64,000 bases of DNA from the NCBI GenBank assembly GCA_036346225.1, contig JARFIW010001670.1, forward strand, positions 2,542,001-2,606,000, in the 5' to 3' direction. Shown one piece after another: positions 36,401 to 45,400 of the stretch. The notes beneath the pieces are model-generated. The model had not been told where the DNA came from. It searched no databases and saw only the letters and a list, made by a program, of their open reading frames with translations. The stretch's first letter is position 1. Each line of letters starts with the position of its first letter. A program made the position numbers and the translations under genes. The stretch is from Platerodrilus igneus (lineage: Eukaryota; Arthropoda; Insecta; Coleoptera; Lycidae).

Positions 36401-39400
36401 TACACTCATGTACTATCTTATTTCTAACTCTATTATATTTTTGCTTACTTTCACTATCCAATTCTCTGAAAGGTTTAAGCTTTCCTCTATTCTCTAATAA
36501 ATCTAATATCTCCTTTGTTACCCAAGGTTTTCTCGCTTCTATTTTTTCCTTACCTATAGTCTGTGTTGCTGTATCATGTACAGCCCTTTTTATTTCTTTC
36601 CATCTATTTTCTACGTTCCCTCTTATAGCTATCTCTTTGATCATATTATCTAATACTTGTTTATATTCCTCTTTTACCTCACTATCATTAAGCTTACCTA
36701 GATCCCATCCCTCTCTTTTAGTCTTTCTCAATTTTTAAATTTTAGATTACATTTTACTTTAACTAAGTTATTATCGCTATCTAAGTCAGCCTCTGGATAA
36801 GTACGATAGTTTTTAACTTGGTTTCTAAATGTTTGTTTAACTAAAATATAATCTATTTAGTATCTAGCCTTATCACCTGGTTCTTTCCAGGTATATCTTC
36901 TTCTAACATGTTGTTTGAATAGGGTGTTTACAGTTACTAATCTATGTTCCTGGCAAAACTCAACTAATCTTTCTCGTTTATCATTTCGTCTACCATAGCC
37001 AAATTTTTCTACAATTTTTCCCTCACAACCTTCTCCCACTGACGCATTAAAATCGCCCATAACTATTAAATTCTTATCTACCTTTACTTTTCTCACTATG
37101 CTATTTATATCCTCGTATACTTTTTCTACTTTCTCATCTTCGTACTGAGTTGTTGGCATGTATAACTGTACTAAAGCAGTGTCTGTGGGTTTCATACTCA
37201 ATCTAACCGTAATTATTTTATCACTAAATTGTAAGTACTCTTTAACTTTACGCCCTAATCTTTTACCTAACAATGTTTCTACCCCTACCTGTTCATTAGT
37301 TGAAAACGTTGTGATTATTCTACAATTATCTTTCCAAAAGTCATTACTATCTGGCCATCTCACCTCACTAATATCTAAAATGTCAATCTTTCCTTTTCTC
37401 ATTTCGACTAATAAATTCGTTAACTTATCTACTCTAAGTAATGACCTTATATGTGATTTTTCCAATGCTCTACCCGAAAGTACTACATTGGCCAGGAAGA
37501 AAGTTTTTTTTTACCTGGAAAATTTGGAATTTTGACGAACCCTTGCTGTTCCAAGCAAGGTAGGGATCTTTAACGTGCGTGACAACACTCACACACGAGA
37601 CCTCCATTTTACCTCTTATCCGAACAAGGGTGTATTTTTGTGAAAAATGCTCGCCTAACATTTTTCAAGCGGACCGTGTCGGGATTTGAACCCGGGACCT
37701 TGGGCGTAGTAGTCACACACATACCACTACGCTACGGAGCCGCGATTCTGAGTAATGACCAAGTGCTTATCACTAAATCGTACCGTTGTTTTAAATTTTT
37801 ACGATGACGAGCCTCAAGTACCCCCTTCCGGAGAACTGAATGAGGGAGTATTTTTTACCGCCGGACACGAATTTTACTTGTGAGCTTTTCATCTTCGTGT
37901 TTTAGGCCACGCATACCTGGGAAATATTTGTTATTGAGGATTGGTATTAGTTTTTTCCTCACATCAGTCAATTAGTTGTGTCTTGCAATTTTTCAATCCT
38001 CTCTATTCTGTGACAGTTGCCTCATGTCAGCAAGCCCAGTATAACCTGCGTTGTTTATAAGTGTGTAAGTTATTTAAGTCATAGTCAAACTACACAATTT
38101 TTCCCATCTAATCTTTCTTTTCATTATTAGTGATATAAGTGGTGCATGTTGTTAGCGGTATGCTATCAGTGAATTTCTTCTTTATACTACATTTTTCCAA
38201 AAGAATCGCTTTTTATCGTTTCGTTTTAGCACATCTTTCGTTGTTAACTTGCTTGTTACACATATCACTGCATTTTAAAAGCTTCAATCTTTTTTCCTCT
38301 GCTTACCCGATAATCCAGGATCCACAAACGTACAATGCTGCACTCCATATAAATGTTCCTATTTTTTTAAATTTTAATGTAATGTTAAATGTTAAATGTT
38401 AAATGTGAGCAAAATATTTACGGGAAAACGTTTTCTTTGCTAAAGCAATGTTCTCTTTCTATTTTAAATCTCACATCCTTTGTAATTTCTTATACTAGAT
38501 AGCAATTTTCTCGACCTTACCTAATCCATGTAATATCAAAAACTTTAAAAGAGCTTTATATTGTAAGCTAGTTGATGGCAGGTTTGATATGACATGGACG
38601 ATTTATTTCTGTTGTTTATTTTCTTTTTTATAATTCTTATTGCGGGAACAAATTGAAAACTCTTGCTGAAATTTAGGGTTAAGTGGTAGAACAGTTGGAA
38701 CTGAATTTTTCCCTTGATTATTTTGTTGATTTTTTTATATATTAATATTATTTTATTTTTGTAATTACATTCTTAATAACCAATAAAGGTCCCTATTATT
38801 ATTATTAATATTATTATTTATTTTTCTTCGCAAAGAGCTGTATCTGATTTTAGTAGATAAACACGTGGACTTTTGTCAAACCTGTTATCTGTTATCTATA
38901 AGTTATATTTTGCACATAGAAATTTTTAGTGATTGTACATAAATCGAGTATTATTGATTTTTGTAGATGTGTGAATGTGTTAAGTGTGGTTGCAGTTTAT
39001 GGATGGTGTGATATGGCTCCTGTGCTGATAATAAGATCGGTATTATTTCTACATTGTCCTGGTGGTACATGTCCTAGGTTTCATCAACTAGTTGTATGTA
39101 TTTTTCTATTTTTTCTCCTGTCTTCTTCTGTATATTGGGAATGTTTAAGATATATATTTCTATTAGTGGTGTGATTTTCTTTTGCTTGTGGATGAGTGCA
39201 ATGTCTAGTTTGTTGTGTAGTGTGTTTTGTTGGCTATAATGCTTTTGTGGCAGTTTAGCTTGTGTTCTGTTTTTAAGTATGTTTTGCGGTGTGTAGTTGT
39301 ATATTAGTGTATGTTTTTTTATGAGTGTGTGTAGTAGAGCTAGTTGTTGGTGTATCATTTTTGCGGCGTTGTCATATCGTTTGATATATTCTGTATTTGT

Positions 39401-42400
39401 TAGTATTGGGCATGTGTTTGTAATGCGCTCTAATTTCTATTTGTTGTACACACCGTATCTGTTGTTGTGTTGGGGGGCCTTTGATGATGTGTTTGCAGTA
39501 ATATTGTATAGATTGTTCGGTCTTGTATTGCTATTATGAATCCTCTGTTTCACTAAATATTTTGCACGTCTTGAGCAATGTGTTTAAAGCTTCTTGGATG
39601 ATATGTGATTGTGTGAATCTCTACCGTGTAGTGTTTTTTCCAGATTTTTTTGCTTTGTGAGTGTTGTGATTTCTTCTTTGAGGCTAAAGGTGCTGTTTTT
39701 AAGTGATAGTGGTGTGGCTGATGTGTTTGCGTGCATGATCGCATTGTGTATGTTACTTGTTTCTGCTCTTTTTAGGAAGTACTTTCTTCAATTATCTATT
39801 TGCATGATGCACATGTTTCTCATATCGATGAATCCTTTTCCTCCATCTTTTCTATTGAACGTAAATCGTTCCATAGCTGAGTGGATGTGGTGTATTCTGT
39901 ATTTATGACATTGTGATCGTGCGAGTGTGTTGAGTGCTTCTAAATCAGTACTATTCTATCTTATTATGCCGAAGGCGTAAGTTCGTCGTAGGCCTTTTGG
40001 TAGTCTATGTATGTGTAGTGTAAAGTTCTTTTTTAATTTTAGTTTGGTGTGTTATTTCTGTGTTTATTATCAAGTGCTCTTTACATTCTCCTGTTTTTTT
40101 GTTGAATCCTTTTTGTTTTTTGTGTATTATGTTGTTTTGTGTTGCATGTGTGACTAGCTTGTGCGTTATTATAGATGTTAGTATTTTGTATATTGTTGGT
40201 AGGTATGTTATTGGGCGATATTATGATGGGGTTTCTGTATCTTTCTCACCTTTTGGTTTGAGATATGTTATTCTTTCTGTTATCGTGTGTGTTGTTGTGT
40301 GTGCTTGTGTGATATATTTGCTGAATACTTTTGCCAGCTGTGTGTGTCTGTGTCGACTTGAACTTTTTTTAGCCAGAAGCTTGTTATTTTGTCCTTGCCA
40401 GGTTCTTTCCAGTTGTGTGATTTGTTAATGGCATGTCTAATTTCTTGTGTGTGTGAGATGGTTATTTCTTGCATTTCTTTTATCGTGTTGTATTTCTTCG
40501 TTTCTGTTTAGATTCATTGTGTTGTGCTGGGTTGGAACATAGTCTGATCCAAAAGTGTTTAGTGTTTTATGTTTGGTGGGTTGTTTTGTACAGTTTTTTC
40601 TTATTATTGCCTTTTTGGCATCTTTTGAGTCGCTTGGCTAGTGCTTTTTGTTTCGGTATTTTTCCTATTACTTTTCGTTCCTTTTCTGATTTTTCTTCTT
40701 TTATGTATTGTGTTAGTTGACTTGTTTGTTCTCAGTTTCAGCATTTTTGTTTGTATTCTGTGTTGTCGTAGTGGTATTGTTTGTTTCTTTTGTTTGTTGT
40801 CTGTTGATTGTTTTTGTTTTGTGTCAAATCTCGTTGTGGTGTCTGCTCCAATATAAATTAGTTGTAGTTTTATGCACAATTGTGCCGTTTTGTATTTTGT
40901 TTTTATTATTATGTCAATGTGTGCAATTGTTGTGTTTATGATTGTGTTGTTCGGTGTTTTGTGTATGTACGGTTTGATGTCATTGTTTGTGTCTTTGAAT
41001 TATACGTATGTTATTTCAAATTTATCTTCTAAATCTGTGATTTATTTCTTTGTATCCTGTGTTATTTTATGTGACAGTTGTGTTTTTCTGGTTATTATGT
41101 GTTTCTGTGCCTTATTGTGTTTGGCTTTGGTGCATGTTTCTATTTGGTTGTTATTTTGTAGTGTTTGTTGTACTGTTCTTTTATGTGATGTAGTTCCGAT
41201 TTTAGTATTCTGTAGTTTTTGGTTATTGCTCGTACTTGGCCCGAGAGCCTTATTCTGTGATAAATTGTAGTTCTGGGTTTTTGTTTATGAATGCTTTGTA
41301 TATTAGTGATCTATTTGTTAAGTTTGTTTCGCAGTTAGTTGTTTGATAATAACATAGAATGAGGTTTCGGTTGATTTTGTCCGATCATCCATTCGCTTGC
41401 CTTTTCATTCCTCCTAGTGTGGTTGCGGGCTACATATCTCACAAAACACCTTTATTTGAATTTTCATTTATTTTTGTGGCTATTGTGTTTGGTACTTTTT
41501 GGTCGAGAGTGTTTTTGTACGAAATCTATGACCTGGGTGTCGTATGGTGCTTGTCTTTATTTTTAAATTTTATTGTACTTCCATGAGTACCGCGATGGTG
41601 ATAGTCTGCCTGAGCAGAGTCGCATTTTCGAGGTAAATTTCATTAACATAAAGTAATTGTAATATACACACAAATTTTACTTTAAAAAGATATTTTTTTG
41701 GCTAGGTTTTGCTAAAAAAATCCTAAGTTGACTTTAAATCCAATTCATCAATTGGCCTATTACCACTCTGAATTTTTTTGTTTCCTATATTAAATTGCAT
41801 TATATTTATAAACCCCAGTTTCTGGGAATGTCGCTTAGCAAACTTAGAAAACAGGTAAATACCAGCTTTCTTTTTATACTTTCATAGTCCATACAAAATA
41901 ATTTAAAGTCAATTTGTACATTCTTTTTAATATTATTAAATTGATAACATTATGCTTATTTTTGAACCAACACGTTTCGTCAGTAAATCATTGATAAATA
42001 AAATAATCACTTTCACTTTAGTTAATTTTCTAGTGCATAAATGCATACCATTGCCATTTAAAAGTTGCATATCAGCACATAATATTGCTTACTGCTTAAT
42101 TCCAGGATTTCCAACAACCATCAGTATTTGTCATTTTTTCGTGCTGTGAAAAACAGTTCGTTTGACACAACAAACTCCAAAATTTCAAAATAATGGCGAG
42201 GTGAACTCTCCAAGTCTATAGCCCCTTGAACCGTTTACAACGACGATGCTTTCAGAAACATATGAATTGAAAATACCTGGCCCGTATAAGCGTAAGTTCA
42301 AACATTTTCCGCACGCCGCACTTATTATCCTTGCGGAAACATCTACATTAATTTTTTTCTTGAAGCTGTGTTTTGTTCACCTTCAACTTTCTTCCCTATA

Positions 42401-45400
42401 TCGACTGCCTACAGCACGGGTTACCACCGTATTGCACGCTCAAATGATTACATTTTAAACTGCTAGCCGATAATAAATTTTTTGACGTTCTCAAGTTAAC
42501 CGCTTGCGGATAATTAATTCGTTTATCCGTCGAATGTAATTATTGTCATTTAATTCTTCCCCTTTTTATGTTTAGAAAGGAGCTTTGCCATGCTACAATC
42601 TTCCTGTTAGGTTTATGAAATGAATTCCGGAAAAACACTGTGTTGCCATGTGATTTACTTAGCTTAAATTTTGTGTTTCGTTTTGTTCACCAATGTAAAT
42701 AAATACATTGTATTGAAATGATTAAATTAAATCTGCAATCTGATATCCGTAAATTTCTTCTACTCAACGTCTGGGTTTTTACATTGTATTGCACTATGTA
42801 TTGAAACCACGTAGCACTGAATTTAATTTAGTTAAATAAAATTTGTAAAAGAGTTCTTCTATATTTGAGATGCATTTTAATGAATACACTGTTATTTATT
42901 TCATAATTCTAATGATGTCTTAAAATGGCATGATTCCAATATGATAATTTATAAAAAGAAGTATTTTGTTTACACTTTTGTGGTTTAAAATAATCTATGC
43001 ACCTGAGTTCCGTTCTAATGTGTATTTGACGAAGATAAAACAATGCTTTTATGGTTTTTAAGTTTATGATCGTAAAACAGCTTATTGAAAGTCTTGCTTA
43101 CTGAACACTACCGTTTATGAAATTAGAATATACATGGTATTTTTTAAATTTTCTTTGGGAATTAAACCACTCATAGTTTTTGAAATCATCTTTATTTACG
43201 TTTTGATCCATGACCTAGGATCGTTGTCAAAATAATAAACACTTCAAGTTTGACATTTATGACATAAATTGAACGTGACTTTAATTTATTGATGTTCGAA
43301 ATATTTGGTTTGAGTACACTAGGCAAAAAGAATGATTGCTTTCAATTTTGTTGCGGCCTCGGACCGACTTTTTCAGGTAGCCAATACGCTTAACGTGAAA
43401 TCAGCTAATTAATTTTTATTGGCGAATTTCAAATAAATTCAATAACTTGAAGATTGGAAAACATTTTTTAACATGTTTTTATTTATACAATTGAGAGGAT
43501 GATTATTAAAGAAGTGTGCGTTTACGTTACCGTAAGGCTTAAGCAGTCGTTTTTTATATTAATTTTGAAGGGGAAAATCATTATGATTTAGGCTACCTTT
43601 TTGGTAGATTTTAACATGGTTCTGAGACGACCTTATGGCGGGTTTACACTTGTCAGATACCAATGTTGTTCTATGAAGATTGTATATGGATCTGAGGCGA
43701 CCCTATGGCGGGTTTACACTTGTCAGATTTGAAATTTGAAACTCACCAATAAAAATTGATCAGATGATTTCACGTTAAGCGTATTGGCTACCTGAAAAAG
43801 TCGGTCCCAGGCCGCAATACAAATTGAAAGCAATCATTCTTTTAAACTTTAAAAATTTTTTGCCTAGTGTACTCAAACCAAATATTTCGAACATCAATAA
43901 ATCAAAGTCACCTTCAATTTATGTCATAAATGTCAAACTTGAAATTTTTATTATTTTGACAACGATCCTAGTCATGGATCGAACCGTAAATAAAGATGAT
44001 TTTAAAAACTATGAGTGGTTTAATTACCAAAGAAAATTAAGAAAAATGCTAAACAAACCACAACAAACATACAGAGAGTATGTACATGGTATATAAATAT
44101 AAAGCTTGACCTTTTGAGATTAATTTTCCTCTTTTTGCATTAGGTTTATATTTACCGTAACGCTAAGGGGTTACAGAAGTATAATTATCAAACAATTATA
44201 TAATAAAAATTAAACGAATAATATCTGTAAAATGTGAATTTCTATAATATATAAGCTATATGTATGGTTCTGTTATTAGCCATCATCGTGGAACACGAAG
44301 CAGAAAAATTCAAAACTCTATCTAACCAAATTGCGCAACGAATACCGTATGGAACTTTATAATAAAGTATTCGCCAATAGCATGTTGAGGGCTCTGTTGC
44401 TGGTTACAAACAGAAAATCAATTAAGCATTGTTTGTGTTTGTGAGCAATTTGCAAAGAAAGAAAAACCAATGACAGGTTTTGATGCATTTGCAGCTTGTT
44501 GGATTGGCATACACTTTCTGCACAAAAAGCTATCAACAGTCTTGAAATCACGAACGTATATACGAAGGGAGAAAATTTACAACGCCATCTACAAAGAATG
44601 GCAACGTGTCCCTCGACCTTATATCATTCTTTATACTATAAAGAATAAGTGAATAGACAACACCTTCTTTAAATATTTGCGGTATTCACCTGAAATCTTA
44701 CACGAGCTAAGACTACTGTTTCTGTTTAGTAAACATTACACGCGCCCATTACATTCTGTTACTACTATAGAGTTACAAATAATTATAATTAGAAAGCTAT
44801 CGAAAATTAATAACTACACATTCTGTGTAAGAGCAAATAAATCCTTTTGGGTAAATTTAATTATTATTATTATTCACCTCAGGTTCACTACTATAGTAAT
44901 TAGAAATTAAATCAGTAGATTAAATGGAAGTTATAACTATAGGTATAGGAGGCCACACTCATTTGCTATTGCACACCTCATTAACCATTCTAAAACCACC
45001 CATTATCATTACCATTATTTCGCAGTGCAAGGAAAGTTACATGCTATTACATCAAAGATAATTTATTTAATGTTTAAATAATAACCACTCTTTTTCTGTT
45101 TTAGACATGCGAGGTCTTATTGTCCGATCCAGAAACAAAAGATTTTTTGTTCTCAGCACACAAATTCGACTTACTTGTTTTAGACGGTGCATATCCAGAA
45201 TGCGCTCTTGGATTTACACATCACTTCAAAGCACCATTTATCTATTTAAATACCGTAGGTTTCTACACAGGAAGTTTGTCTGTGGCTGGGAACCCGGTAC
45301 CGTTTTCTGTTACTCCTTTTTTTGGACGTCCGTTTACAGATAATATGAATATCATACAAAGAACCGTGAACACACTGTGGCACCTTGCAGCGTACGCGGT

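Larger units (their letters stand above)
24448..45104 (+). other. UGT intron 1 (20.7 kb)
   Basis: Donor GTACAT at 24448, acceptor TTTTCTGTTTTAG ending at 45104. It contains RTE LINE pieces, the palindromic element 26021-35325, SINE copy 2, a second LINE relic and a small inverted repeat at 43148-44040. Exon phases on both sides are 0 and the joined protein reads through as normal UGT. A small additional exon inside cannot be excluded from sequence alone. Confidence 0.75.

Noticed and set aside
37677..37745. Genuine tRNA gene on the minus strand
   Set aside because: The A and B boxes are good, but the unit has a SINE body and a target duplication, and the same tRNA-like head recurs at 53990-54075. 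It is a SINE head.
38929..41586. Many T-rich plus-strand frames, some looking like membrane proteins
   Set aside because: They are complements of an A-rich, decayed LINE on the minus strand; the hydrophobic look comes from poly-Phe/Val/Leu codons in T-rich DNA.
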